A stretch of 64,000 nt of DNA from an uncultured Shimia sp. (GCF_947498095.1 NZ_CANMJE010000001.1:578068-642067), one strand, 5' to 3'; shown: positions 18,243 through 26,531, numbered from the stretch's first letter. Translations and numbers: made by a program. Notes: generated by a model not told the origin, from the letters alone.

Positions 18243-19199
18243 ATGAAAAAAGTTCTCTTCGCAACGACTGCACTGGTCGCCACCGCAGGTGTCGCAGCAG
18301 CAGACGTAACATTTGGCGGTCTGGGCCGTTTCGGTGTTCTGTACAATGAAGGCAATCCTACTGACGAATGGTCGCTGACCAGCCGTTTCCGCCTTATCGT
18401 AACTGGCACCGCAGAGTCGGACAATGGTCTGTCGTTCGGCGCACAGATCCGTTACCAAGCTGACGGCCACGAGCAGAGCCAAGGCGTTCCAGGCACCACT
18501 GGCGGTACTGCCGGTTTGCCGAATTCGAACGCTGCTTCTACTGCAGGCTTCAACACCCCGCGTTTCTGGGTAACAGCCGGTGGTTTCACCGTGTCGGTTG
18601 GTCAAACTCTGGGCGCAATCGAAAACATGCCTAACATGTACACTGGCTCGATTGGTCTGACTGGTTTGGGCTTCGCCAACGTTGTTTATAACTTCGGCGC
18701 AGACGCCTACTCCTCCGGTAGCGGCGGCACACAAGGTCTCGACGTAATCTGGTCGGGTGGCGCCTGGGGCGTGCACTTCACACACTCGTGGTCATCTGAC
18801 GGCAACCTGACTCTGTCGTCAGACCGCACAGCTATGATGGTTTCGTATGCATTCGGCAATTGGACCATTGCTGGTGGTTACCAAGACAGCGACATCGCTG
18901 GTGACACCGAGTGGGCCATCACTTCAGGCGCAACCTTCGGCGCATGGGATGTTGCTTTCAACATCGCTGACAACGACGGTTTCCTGAAGTACGGCGTTGG
19001 TGCCAACTGGCAAGCTGGCGCATCGACCTTTGTTCGCGGTTACATCAACCACGACGAAGCCGCAGATATGGGCAGCGGTGACGAAAACATGGGTATCGGC
19101 TTCCAGCACCGTCTTGGTGGTGGTACCTTCGTCGAAGGTGGTGTTGCCGATCTCGCGGGCACAACCCGCGCCGATCTGGGTCTGCGCTTCTCGTTCTAA
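18243..19199 (+). CDS. outer-membrane porin (Rhodobacter-type, 16-stranded)
   Basis: A 318-residue porin. It starts with a signal peptide (MKKVLFATTALVATAGVAAA) and continues with a glycine- and aromatic-rich beta-barrel pattern of alternating residues, GGLGRFGVLYN at the mature N terminus and a terminal Phe in GLRFSF that fits BAM recognition. It forms water-filled pores for small hydrophilic solutes. ATG 18243 has a GAGGG ribosome-binding site. Strong codon bias and a textbook terminator at 19225 suggest high expression. Length matches Rhodobacterales porins (about 300-330). Confidence 0.93.
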   Translation: MKKVLFATTALVATAGVAAADVTFGGLGRFGVLYNEGNPTDEWSLTSRFRLIVTGTAESDNGLSFGAQIRYQADGHEQSQGVPGTTGGTAGLPNSNAASTAGFNTPRFWVTAGGFTVSVGQTLGAIENMPNMYTGSIGLTGLGFANVVYNFGADAYSSGSGGTQGLDVIWSGGAWGVHFTHSWSSDGNLTLSSDRTAMMVSYAFGNWTIAGGYQDSDIAGDTEWAITSGATFGAWDVAFNIADNDGFLKYGVGANWQAGASTFVRGYINHDEAADMGSGDENMGIGFQHRLGGGTFVEGGVADLAGTTRADLGLRFSF

Positions 19200-19224
19200 T
19201 TTAGAACAAGAACCAACCAATAGA

Positions 19225-19255
19225 GGGCAGGTCTTCGGACCTGCCCTTTTCTTTT
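19225..19255 (+). terminator. strong intrinsic terminator of the porin gene
   Basis: A 9-bp perfect GC-rich stem (19225-19233 with 19238-19246) closed by a TTCG tetraloop and followed by TTTTCTTTT. It lies 25 nt after the porin stop. Confidence 0.95.
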
Positions 19256-19319
19256 GCGACAATCTGATGTTCAAGTATGCCGCGCATCTGTTTTAGACCC
19301 GCCTGCTAAGGAGATCACC

Positions 19320-19973
19320 ATGTCGCTCGATGAGATCAGAACCCGTATGCACAAGGCCGAAGAACAGGCCGGGCGGGCACTTGGATCAACACAGCTGATC
19401 GCGGTTTCAAAAGTACAGCCCAATGATCGTGTCGCCGAAGTTTTGCGGCAGGGGCATCGATTGTTCGGGGAAAACAAGGTTCAAGAAGCAGCAGGCAAGT
19501 GGCCTGACTTCCGTGAAGAGTTCCAGGACGTAAACGTTCATTTGATTGGCCCGCTGCAAACAAACAAGGCACGCCAAGCGATGCAGTTGTTCGACGCTAT
19601 CCACTCTGTAGACCGACCGAAGCTGGCCAATACTCTGGCGCGACTGGCCCAAGAAACAGGTCATTGTCCGGACCTCTTTATTCAGGTCAACACTGGTGAA
19701 GAACCCCAAAAGGCCGGCGTTATGCCAGCCGATGCGGATGTGTTTATTGCCGATTGCCTGTCCAAAGATCTTCCGGTGCAGGGAGTGATGTGCATTCCCC
19801 CGTTCGATGAAGAGCCTTCGTTGCACTTTGCCTTGCTTGCAAAGATTGCCAAACGTAATGGGTTGTCGGGCCTGTCGATGGGTATGAGCAGTGATTTTGA
19901 GCGCGCGATTGCCTTGGGTGCTACTCATGTTCGGGTTGGGTCCGCCATCTTTGGGGAACGCGAGTACGGTTAA
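19320..19973 (+). CDS. YggS family pyridoxal-phosphate homeostasis protein
   Basis: A 217-residue alanine-racemase-fold PLP-binding protein (YggS/PROSC). The PLP lysine lies in LIAVSKVQPND (about residue 30), followed by FGENKVQEA, HLIGPLQTNK, QVNTGEEPQKAG and the C-terminal GLSMGMSSDFERAIALGATHVRVGSAIFG block. Family members maintain free PLP and amino-acid balance and have no proven enzyme activity. ATG 19320 follows AAGGAG. It is monocistronic behind the porin terminator. Confidence 0.93.
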   Translation: MSLDEIRTRMHKAEEQAGRALGSTQLIAVSKVQPNDRVAEVLRQGHRLFGENKVQEAAGKWPDFREEFQDVNVHLIGPLQTNKARQAMQLFDAIHSVDRPKLANTLARLAQETGHCPDLFIQVNTGEEPQKAGVMPADADVFIADCLSKDLPVQGVMCIPPFDEEPSLHFALLAKIAKRNGLSGLSMGMSSDFERAIALGATHVRVGSAIFGEREYG

Positions 19974-20035
19974 GCCTGTTTGCTGAATCGTTAAGCTCTG
20001 GCAGACTCTATCTATTGTCAGCGATGGAGCCTTTC

Positions 20036-20431
20036 ATGAAACCTATTTCAATCCTCACTGTGGTCGCAATGTGCCTCGCCAGTCCCGCCGCCGCAGAATT
20101 TAGTCTGTCTTTCAAAGGCTGGGATAACATCCCCCTCTGCACGTCGGGCAATCCCAATACCGTTGGGAACCCGGAATTCACGCTCAAAGGTGTCCCGGAT
20201 GGCACCACGACAGTTCAGTTCCAACCCAAAGATCTGGATGTGCCGAATTACAATCACGGCGGCAGTAAGAAACTTAAGATTACCAAAGACGGTAAAGTTC
20301 CCGCGGGTACATTCAGCTACAAAAGCCCTTGCCCGCCCAGTGGTTCACATACGTACCAATGGACTGCAACTGCGCGTAAGGGCGGCAAGAAACTCGCTAC
20401 GGCCATGGCGCAGCGCAAATATCCCAAATAG
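20036..20431 (+). CDS. exported YbhB/PEBP-like small protein
   Basis: A 131-residue protein with a signal peptide (MKPISILTVVAMCLASPAAA), so probably periplasmic. The mature part resembles a trimmed phosphatidylethanolamine-binding (YbhB/YbcL) domain: LDVPNYNHGGSK corresponds to the PDxDxPxxxH loop and KSPCPPSGSHTYQWTATA to the GPCPPxGxHxY segment. YbhB has about 158 residues, so the core is shortened. ATG 20036 has a GGAG ribosome-binding site. Two Cys residues could form a disulfide. The ligand is unknown; the PEBP relation is inferred from these motifs. Confidence 0.7.
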   Translation: MKPISILTVVAMCLASPAAAEFSLSFKGWDNIPLCTSGNPNTVGNPEFTLKGVPDGTTTVQFQPKDLDVPNYNHGGSKKLKITKDGKVPAGTFSYKSPCPPSGSHTYQWTATARKGGKKLATAMAQRKYPK

Positions 20432-20438
20432 AGGCTGG

Positions 20439-20939
20439 CTAGCTTTTTTGAACAATCAGGCGCGTGCCAGGGATGGCGCGCGTCGCAATCCAGCGTAAAT
20501 GGTCCCGCCGAAATGCGATGCATCCTTCCGTCGGAAACCCCGGACGTCGATATTGATGCAGGAAGATTGCAGACCCTCTGCCGGGCTGTGCATCTGGCCA
20601 GTTCCAATCTGTGAGCATGATGAGGTCATACAATGGATCGCCCCGGCGCAGGTTCTCGTGACTATGAGGATAAGGCGCTTGTACCCATTGATTATAGGCC
20701 GCGTCACCAGAGGCATCTGACCACAAGTCGTCTTTACCAATAGGTAAAGCCCAGGGCGAAGGGCGCGCCATACGATCCGGGCGGTAGAGCAAGCCAGTGA
20801 TCTGGTGCAAGCCGACCGGAGTTGCCCCGTCACCTTCTCGTTTGTCGACCTGCAAGTCGCCCCGACCGATTGTACAGGGGAACTTTCGCCCGCAAAACCT
20901 TAGGCCCGTTGGGGTCAAAACCAAGTCGTAAGGTGTCAC
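20439..20939 (-). CDS. L,D-transpeptidase (YkuD) family protein
   Basis: A 166-residue YkuD-fold protein. The catalytic motif is FLHQYRRPGFPTEGCIAFRRDHL, with the active-site His/Gly/Cys arrangement, in the C-terminal third. YkuD enzymes make 3-3 peptidoglycan cross-links or attach proteins to the wall. No signal peptide is visible, which is unusual for a wall enzyme, but this short Rhodobacterales type often lacks one. The start is a GTG at 20939 that overlaps the stop of ribA (GTGA), so the two genes are co-translated. Confidence 0.85.
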   Translation of the reverse strand: MTPYDLVLTPTGLRFCGRKFPCTIGRGDLQVDKREGDGATPVGLHQITGLLYRPDRMARPSPWALPIGKDDLWSDASGDAAYNQWVQAPYPHSHENLRRGDPLYDLIMLTDWNWPDAQPGRGSAIFLHQYRRPGFPTEGCIAFRRDHLRWIATRAIPGTRLIVQKS

Positions 20940-22033
20940 AAGAGATGCCCGGATTTGGCAGCCTTGGTCGCCAGGTAAGCCGCGTTCTGATCCGTTTTGC
21001 CAACCTTCAGCGGTACCCTTTCAGCCACAGTGACACCTTCGTTTTCCATCATGGAGATTTTTTTGGGGTTGTTCGTCAAAAGTCTCACTGATGAAAAGCC
21101 CATATTTTTCAGTAATTTGGCGCCAATTTTGAAGTCGCGTTCGTCGTCTTCAAACCCGAGCCGATGGTTGGCCTCGACCGTGTCGAACCCCTGATCTTGC
21201 AGTGAGTAGGCCCGCATCTTGTTGGCAAGCCCGATGCCGCGTCCTTCCTGATTGAGGTACAACAACACGCCTTCTCCTTCGGAACCCATGTGCGCCAAGG
21301 CACCACGCAGTTGCGGGCCACAATCACACTTCAGGCTGCCGAGGACGTCTCCAGTAAAACAGGCAGAATGCAACCGCGCCAAGACAGGTTTGTCCCGCGC
21401 AGGCCTCCCAATTTCGATGGCATAGTGTTCTTCGGCGCCATCCTCGGGCCGAAAAACATGCAGTCGCCCGGCTTCAGCGGCACTCATCGGCAGCCGCGCG
21501 TGGACGACCGGGTGCAGTGCGCTTGTTGTTTCAAGGTCAGGCGCAGCAAGGTCAGCGGGAATGACCGTCAGACCATTTTCTAAAGCAAACCGCGCAGGAT
21601 TTTCAGGCCGGCAGGTCAGAGCAGCAGGCAGTAATCGAGCGGACTTAACAATCTTCAAAGCTGTGCGGTGCAATCCCGCAGGCCCGTCGCGCTGCGAATT
21701 CAGAGGCCCCTTCATCGGCTTGTTTAAATCGTCAGCCGGATCGGCAATGCCCTTGACCCAGCCAAGGTCAACATCCTGTGGCAAACGAATGCGCGCCAGA
21801 TCGCCATCATAAACCCGAGCTTTAAGCGTTTCTGCGCGCCGGGCGGTGATCGCCAAAGAAGTTTCAACTTCTAAATTGATAATGTCAGTGAGGCGGGGGG
21901 CTGTCAGGGTCTCAGCCGCCAGCACCAAAATAGCACTTCCTTCACCTGTAATCAGGATCGGTACCCCCATGCGCAGGTCAGATCTGGCGCGGGCCAGGCG
22001 TTCGACGATATCGGGTGCAAAGCTCATGGGCAT
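20936..22033 (-). CDS. ribA: GTP cyclohydrolase II with N-terminal RibB-like region
   Basis: A 365-residue riboflavin-pathway enzyme converting GTP to 2,5-diamino-6-ribosylamino-pyrimidinone phosphate. The C-terminal domain has the zinc motif CFTGDVLGSLKCDCG (three Cys), YLNQEGRGIGLANKMRAYSLQDQG and LLTNNPKKI. The N-terminal 150 residues resemble a degenerate DHBP-synthase region but show no clear RibB active site. Length is thus much greater than E. coli RibA (196). ATG 22033 or ATG 22027 could start it; the latter has better spacing to GAAAG. The L,D-transpeptidase gene follows with overlap. Confidence 0.9.
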   Translation of the reverse strand: MPMSFAPDIVERLARARSDLRMGVPILITGEGSAILVLAAETLTAPRLTDIINLEVETSLAITARRAETLKARVYDGDLARIRLPQDVDLGWVKGIADPADDLNKPMKGPLNSQRDGPAGLHRTALKIVKSARLLPAALTCRPENPARFALENGLTVIPADLAAPDLETTSALHPVVHARLPMSAAEAGRLHVFRPEDGAEEHYAIEIGRPARDKPVLARLHSACFTGDVLGSLKCDCGPQLRGALAHMGSEGEGVLLYLNQEGRGIGLANKMRAYSLQDQGFDTVEANHRLGFEDDERDFKIGAKLLKNMGFSSVRLLTNNPKKISMMENEGVTVAERVPLKVGKTDQNAAYLATKAAKSGHLL

Positions 22034-22073
22034 CTTTCAGAGGCTGGGACGTCAGATGTAGCCCCATTTGAAG

Positions 22074-22079
22074 TATAAT
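22074..22079 (+). promoter_or_regulatory. possible -10 element of the response regulator gene
   Basis: A perfect TATAAT lies 113 nt upstream of the regulator's start codon in the divergent ribA/regulator intergenic region. The -35 region around 22051 is weak, so this is only suggestive. Confidence 0.35.
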
Positions 22080-22191
22080 GAAACATTTCAGGCCGGGATT
22101 ACACGACCCCGTGAGAGAATTGCAGCAAATCTTGTCCAACGTGTGATTGCAGACCAAATGCGTAACACGAACCCGGCAACAGGAGGCCCAG

Positions 22192-22878
22192 ATGGCGCAA
22201 CTTAAGAAGATCCTCTTGGTAGATGATGATGACGATTTGCGCGAAGCGCTGTCAGAACAGATGCTGATGACCGAAGACTTTGACGTCTTTGAAGCGGCCA
22301 ACGGTGCCGAAGCAATGGTGAAGGCCAAGGAGGGTCTTTATGACCTTATGATTCTGGACGTCGGGTTGCCCGATACGGACGGCCGCGAATTGTGCCGTCT
22401 GATGCGGAAACAGGGCGTCAAGTGTCCCGTTCTCATGCTGACGGGTCATGACAGTGACGCTGATACAATTCTTGGGTTGGATGCCGGTGCCAACGATTAT
22501 GTCACCAAGCCTTTCAAATTCCCTGTGCTTCTCGCCCGTATTCGCGCCCAGCTGCGCCAGCATGAGCAATCTGAAGATGCCGTGTTCCAACTGGGGCCGT
22601 ATACGTTCAAACCTTCGATGAAGATGTTGATCACGGAAGACGAACGCAAAATTCGACTGACCGAGAAAGAGACAAACATTCTGAAGTTCCTCTATCGCTC
22701 AACCGATGGCGTGGTCGCGCGTGATGTTCTGTTGCATGAAGTCTGGGGCTACAACGCGGGTGTGACGACACATACGCTGGAAACCCACATTTACCGCCTG
22801 CGTCAAAAAATTGAGCCGGACCCCTCGAACGCGCGTCTGCTGATTACGGAATCGGGTGGATACCGGCTGGTCGCCTGA
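22192..22878 (+). CDS. OmpR-family response regulator (CenR-like)
   Basis: A 228-residue transcription regulator. The receiver domain has Asp11/Asp12, phospho-acceptor Asp56 in LMILDVGLPD, and Lys in YVTKPFKFP near residue 106; the winged-helix DNA-binding domain has FKPSMKMLI, LTEKETNILKFLYRS and THTLETHIYRLRQKIEPDPS. Close relatives in alphaproteobacteria are the essential CenR-like envelope regulators. ATG 22192 follows a perfect AGGAGG. No sensor kinase gene is adjacent, so it is an orphan regulator here. A -10-like TATAAT lies at 22074-22079. Confidence 0.92.
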   Translation: MAQLKKILLVDDDDDLREALSEQMLMTEDFDVFEAANGAEAMVKAKEGLYDLMILDVGLPDTDGRELCRLMRKQGVKCPVLMLTGHDSDADTILGLDAGANDYVTKPFKFPVLLARIRAQLRQHEQSEDAVFQLGPYTFKPSMKMLITEDERKIRLTEKETNILKFLYRSTDGVVARDVLLHEVWGYNAGVTTHTLETHIYRLRQKIEPDPSNARLLITESGGYRLVA

Positions 22879-22933
22879 GCAAAAAGACATTGAGACAATT
22901 GCGCAACAGGGGTCGTTGCCATGTGCAGGACCT

Positions 22934-22973
22934 TTGATGTGGATCAAAGAGGCATATGAACCTCACCTTTAAT
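22934..22973 (+). promoter_or_regulatory. FNR/FnrL box with -10 element driving the candidate small RNA
   Basis: A perfect FNR consensus, TTGAT GTGG ATCAA, lies at 22934-22947 in the region after the response regulator gene. A -10-like TTTAAT lies at 22968-22973, so the expected start point (about 22980-22982) is 40-42 nt from the centre of the box, the class II FNR activation spacing. No protein gene follows on the plus strand. Confidence 0.65.
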
Positions 22974-22980
22974 AAGGTTC

Positions 22981-23063
22981 TCAAGACATCCCGTGTATGT
23001 CCGGGTAATGACATGCACCTCCCTGTTGGACTCGGCCCGGACTTTGTTCCGGGCCTTTTTTTT
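22981..23063 (+). ncRNA. candidate FNR-activated small RNA, about 80 nt
   Basis: The stretch begins at the start point predicted from the FNR box and ends in a strong terminator. It can fold as a 9-bp 5' hairpin (22993-23001 with 23010-23018, one G-U pair, loop of 8 nt), a single-stranded linker containing CTCCCTGTTGGACTC (23019-23033), and an 8-bp terminator hairpin with eight T residues. The linker plus the end of the first stem reads CACCTCCCTG, which is C-rich and could pair with Shine-Dalgarno sequences. No convincing reading frame is inside. The alternative is that it is only the 3' untranslated region of the response regulator gene. No known RNA family is claimed. Confidence 0.55.
23034..23063 (+). 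terminator. intrinsic terminator of the candidate small RNA / response regulator
   Basis: An 8-bp perfect stem (23034-23041 with 23048-23055), a 6-nt loop and eight consecutive T residues (23056-23063). Confidence 0.92.
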
Positions 23064-23269
23064 GAGCCGGCGAGATTTTTCAAATCACCCGTAGTCAATT
23101 CACGAAATTCACGTGCAATTTGCGAGGTTTGATTTCCAATCTCAAACCTTCAAGGGCATCTTCTGGACATATTACGTGTGCGACCACGTTGATAAAACTA
23201 ACGAGTCCGGTATCAGTTCGGTGTTTTATGCCAGCTGGAGGGCTGCTTTGTAGTCCTCCAGCGCTGAAA
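23064..23269. other. gene-free remainder of the 22.9-23.3 kb gap
   Basis: No gene is visible here. It holds an 8-bp inverted repeat with a 9-nt loop at 23125-23149 and an 8-bp stem with a 13-nt loop at 23234-23262 just past the GST stop. Neither is followed by a T run in a useful direction, so neither is a clear terminator. Confidence 0.6.
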
Positions 23270-23899
23270 TCAAAGCTGCGCAGAGTCGCGTTCTTTGACC
23301 GCTTCATACCAACGCTTAAGATTTGGCTGCGTGTCAGCCACTCGCATTTTCACAACCCGTGCGAAATCTACAAACACAAAATTTGTAATATCAGCCAAGG
23401 TGAAACGATCCGTCGAAATGTAGTCGCGCCCCTCCAGATGCCGGTCAAGTTTGTCAAAGTAGAGGGCAATGCGGCGCAGTCCGCGTTCGGCAAGCGCAGG
23501 AATTTGCTGAAAGTTCTCAGGTCCGGGAATGGCGCGATCTTTCATGTGGGGATTGCCGTTGCGCAGGGCTTCGGCCACAGGCAGCCCGCCTTGTTGTTCG
23601 GCGATGGCTGTCCACATCATGATCTCACCGGTTTCGTGAGCTGTCGTGCCAATCAACGGAGGTTCTGGGCAATGCGCCTCGAGATAGGCGGCAATCCCAA
23701 GGTTTTCGGTGAGGGTTTGGCCACTATCGGTGATCAGAACCGGCACCATCGCGTCAGGATTAACTGCGCGAAACTCGGGGCTGAGTTGCTGTCCTTCCAT
23801 GATGGAAATCTCACGGGTTTCGACCTCGAGCCCCTTTTCCGCAAGAAACATGCGGGCCCGACGCGGGCTGGGAGCTGTGGAACAATCATAGAAAATCAT
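23270..23899 (-). CDS. glutathione S-transferase family protein
   Basis: A 209-residue GST. The N-terminal thioredoxin fold begins MIFYDCSTAPSPRRARMFLAEKGLEVE, has the cis-Pro and glutathione-binding pair in MVPVLITDSGQTLTENLGIAAYLE, and the C-terminal domain has DRFTLADITNFVFVDFARVV, the conserved N-capping motif. The Ser/Cys near residue 7-11 could be the catalytic thiol-stabilising residue. The substrate is unknown. It is monocistronic and lies next to a sulfotransferase gene on the same strand with an 80-nt gap. Length is normal. Confidence 0.9.
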   Translation of the reverse strand: MIFYDCSTAPSPRRARMFLAEKGLEVETREISIMEGQQLSPEFRAVNPDAMVPVLITDSGQTLTENLGIAAYLEAHCPEPPLIGTTAHETGEIMMWTAIAEQQGGLPVAEALRNGNPHMKDRAIPGPENFQQIPALAERGLRRIALYFDKLDRHLEGRDYISTDRFTLADITNFVFVDFARVVKMRVADTQPNLKRWYEAVKERDSAQL

Positions 23900-23978
23900 G
23901 GCAAGCGCACCTTATCTGTCCTGAGACTCTCAGTTTTGGGTGCGTTCGTTTGTTTGTCGAGTGTTCCGTTACGGCGCC

Positions 23979-24797
23979 TTAGTCGCCGAGCTTTGCATGC
24001 ACTTCGTCGAGATCAATTTCACCGATCGGCATCTTGTTTGATGGATCTTCGAATTCGTATTTGAACAAATCAAAATCTCGTTTGTAGATTTCGTAGACCA
24101 AGTGCATCGACAAATCGTCAAAATAGTCTTCGATCGGGTGAGCCCGCTTGGGGCCGTGCCCTTCGGATTCGTTGAACCGAGGAATCTTGTTCAGATCAAC
24201 GGAATGTGCGGTCTCAATACTGTCCAGCACGCTTTGCATGCCGTCATTGAAAGTCTCGGTATAGAAAATCTTGTCGTAAGTACCTCCGTTCACGATGAAC
24301 GTAGAGACATGCCCAGACATTGCCGACCAGTGGATGTCCGGATCCATGGGGCGGCGCCAGCGAATGGTGTCGCGGGCAAATAACAAGAAGCGTCGAAAGC
24401 TCTTGATCTGATCGAACTCTTGTTTGCCGTCATCACCGCCAACTTCAATGCCGTACTTTTGGATCAGCAGCGGAACGAGATTGCCACGATAACGCTTGCC
24501 GTTACGCTGAATGCCGCAAATCTTGTCGAAGAAGGATGACAGTATCCGGGTGTAAGGATTGCGCACGCAGGTGAACGCATAAGATTTGTGACTGGTTGCG
24601 TTTTCCACAATCGGCACCTGGCTGGCTTCGATTGCCCATTTGTGCAAACCGCCCGTTGCGTCATGTATGTCGCCGTCAAAAAATTCGCCATGATCTGAGT
24701 AATACATGATCTGCCCGATCGTCGAGCAAGCGCATTTGGGAACAACACGATAGACCACGCTTTCGCTCTCAGTCATCCAAGTGCCGGGGAAACCCAT
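23979..24797 (-). CDS. sulfotransferase family 2 protein
   Basis: A 272-residue PAPS-dependent sulfotransferase of the carbohydrate (HNK-1 / sulfotransferase family 2) type. The 5'-phosphosulfate loop is VVPKCACSTIG (about residues 18-28) and the 3'-phosphate motif is FTCVRNPYTRILSSFFDK (about 74-91). The C-terminal part is acidic. It would sulfate a sugar on a surface glycan. The gene is divergent from a glycosyltransferase gene with a 145-nt AT-rich spacer, so the pair may act on the same polymer. Base composition is lower in GC than the core genes, often seen in glycan modules. Confidence 0.87.
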   Translation of the reverse strand: MGFPGTWMTESESVVYRVVPKCACSTIGQIMYYSDHGEFFDGDIHDATGGLHKWAIEASQVPIVENATSHKSYAFTCVRNPYTRILSSFFDKICGIQRNGKRYRGNLVPLLIQKYGIEVGGDDGKQEFDQIKSFRRFLLFARDTIRWRRPMDPDIHWSAMSGHVSTFIVNGGTYDKIFYTETFNDGMQSVLDSIETAHSVDLNKIPRFNESEGHGPKRAHPIEDYFDDLSMHLVYEIYKRDFDLFKYEFEDPSNKMPIGEIDLDEVHAKLGD

Positions 24798-24942
24798 AAA
24801 AATGCCTCCAATAATCTGTGACCGACTTTTGGGCCACAGTTTGATTTGTCACCAAAAAACCAAAGAAAGTCTGTTTATTCAACGCCCGTTCACCATTATC
24901 TAGGTAAACAATCAAGGTGAATTGAGGGTTCTGGTTTCCAAA

Positions 24943-26520
24943 ATGGCAAAAATCGCATTCATTCTGCTGTGCCACAAGGACCCCGAGGCAATTATTCGGC
25001 AGGTCGAAAGACTGACGGCAGTTGGTGATTATGTGTCGATTCACTTCGACGCGAGTGCCAAACGCGAGCATTTTTCAATAATTGACGAAGCCTTTCGGGA
25101 TCATCCGAATGTGGCCTTTGCCACCAAAAGGATCAAATGTGGCTGGGGAGAGTGGTCTCTGGTTCAGGCGACGATCTATGCTTTGCAGGCTGCGGTAGAC
25201 AAGTTTTCACGTGCCACGCATTTTTACATGCTGTCCGGCGATTGCCAGCCGATCAAGACCGCGGACTACATCCATAACTTTCTCGACAACCATGATTGCG
25301 ATTTTATCGAGAGCTTTGACTATTTTGAAAGCAACTGGATCAAAACCGGCTTTAAGGAAGAGCGCCTGATCTATCGGCACTTCTTTAATGAACGTACACG
25401 CAAATGGCTGTTCTACACCTCGTTTAATCTGCAGCGACGTTTGGGTTTGACGCGAGAGATTCCCGAAGACTTGCAGATACAAATCGGGTCGCAATGGTGG
25501 TGCCTGCGTCGGCGCACAGTCGAATCCATTCTCGATTTCACCCGAACACGAAAAGACGTGATGCGGTTTTTCAAGACAACCTGGATTCCGGATGAAACGT
25601 TCTTCCAAACGTTGGTGCGCCACCTGATTCCAGAAACTGAAATTCGCACGCGCACTCTGACATTCCTCATGTTCACCGACTATGGAATGCCGCTGACATT
25701 CTACAATGACCACTATGACCTTTTGCTGAGTCAAGACTATCTTTTTGCACGCAAAGTCAGCCCAGAGGCTCTGAAGCTGAAAGAGCGCTTGGGCAAACTC
25801 TTTGCCGCAACTGGCGTAAATTTCCAAATTTCGGCCGAGGGACCAAGTCTGTTCAAATTTCTGACGGGGCGCGGACGAATTGGACGACGATTTGCCAGCC
25901 GCTTTTGGGAGACCGAGTCGACACTGGGCCGTGACCGCGAGTTGATGATCATCGTCTGCAAAAAATGGCACGTCGCCAAGCGTTTGGTTGAAGCCATTCA
26001 GCGCGAAACTGATCTCACGTCAATGGCCTATCTCTTTAACGAAGAAAGCACGTCGCTGCCCGATTTGGGGGGCATTCAGGCAACGTTGGGTAAACGAACA
26101 CGGCACCGTCGTGCGCTGATGCGGATGTTGTTTGATTATTACGAGACCAATCAGATTGTGATCTGCCTCGACCCGTCTTCACTGGATTTGTTGCATGACT
26201 TTTTCGGGGACCGTTCCGGAACGCTGCTGCTTGAAGTTCAATGTGCCTTTCCCGATGACTATCTCATCGGGCACGCGACACGAATCGGATTAGCTGGCTC
26301 GCAAACGCCAAAAGAAACGCTGGAACGTTTGCTCCCGACGATCCGGCAGGACATCGTGCTGGAAAGTGATCGCATATTAGATGGGAATTTTGAGAATCAC
26401 ATGCGGATGAAGCAGGATGACGATGTTCAGGAACACATCTCGGTGTTGTCGAGGTTCTTGTCCGTTGATGAGGAAACAGCAGCAAGAATCGCGCGAACAG
26501 ACCACCTGTTCGCAGATTGA
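24943..26520 (+). CDS. beta-1,6-N-acetylglucosaminyltransferase-like (GT14 / core-2 branching) protein with C-terminal extension
   Basis: A 525-residue protein. The N-terminal 250 residues match core-2/I-branching enzymes: MAKIAFILLCHKDPEAIIRQVE, SIHFDASAKREHF, HFYMLSGDCQPIKTADYI and GSQWWCLRRRTVE. The C-terminal 230 residues (from about ELMIIVCKKWHVAKRLVE) are a separate region like the DUF5928-type extensions of Rhodobacterales. ATG 24943 is preferred, as relatives start there, though its ribosome-binding site is weak; an in-frame TTG lies at 24922. It faces the sulfotransferase gene, suggesting a joint surface-glycan function. The substrate is unknown. Confidence 0.82.
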   Translation: MAKIAFILLCHKDPEAIIRQVERLTAVGDYVSIHFDASAKREHFSIIDEAFRDHPNVAFATKRIKCGWGEWSLVQATIYALQAAVDKFSRATHFYMLSGDCQPIKTADYIHNFLDNHDCDFIESFDYFESNWIKTGFKEERLIYRHFFNERTRKWLFYTSFNLQRRLGLTREIPEDLQIQIGSQWWCLRRRTVESILDFTRTRKDVMRFFKTTWIPDETFFQTLVRHLIPETEIRTRTLTFLMFTDYGMPLTFYNDHYDLLLSQDYLFARKVSPEALKLKERLGKLFAATGVNFQISAEGPSLFKFLTGRGRIGRRFASRFWETESTLGRDRELMIIVCKKWHVAKRLVEAIQRETDLTSMAYLFNEESTSLPDLGGIQATLGKRTRHRRALMRMLFDYYETNQIVICLDPSSLDLLHDFFGDRSGTLLLEVQCAFPDDYLIGHATRIGLAGSQTPKETLERLLPTIRQDIVLESDRILDGNFENHMRMKQDDDVQEHISVLSRFLSVDEETAARIARTDHLFAD

Positions 26521-26531
26521 TTCAAAAACGG

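Noticed and set aside
22844..23098. An 84-codon minus-strand frame across the candidate small RNA
   Set aside because: No ribosome-binding site or family pattern, and it runs antisense through the terminator hairpin.
23120..24064. A 314-codon plus-strand frame through the GST gene
   Set aside because: Covers the antisense of the GST and part of the sulfotransferase gene with no domain of its own.
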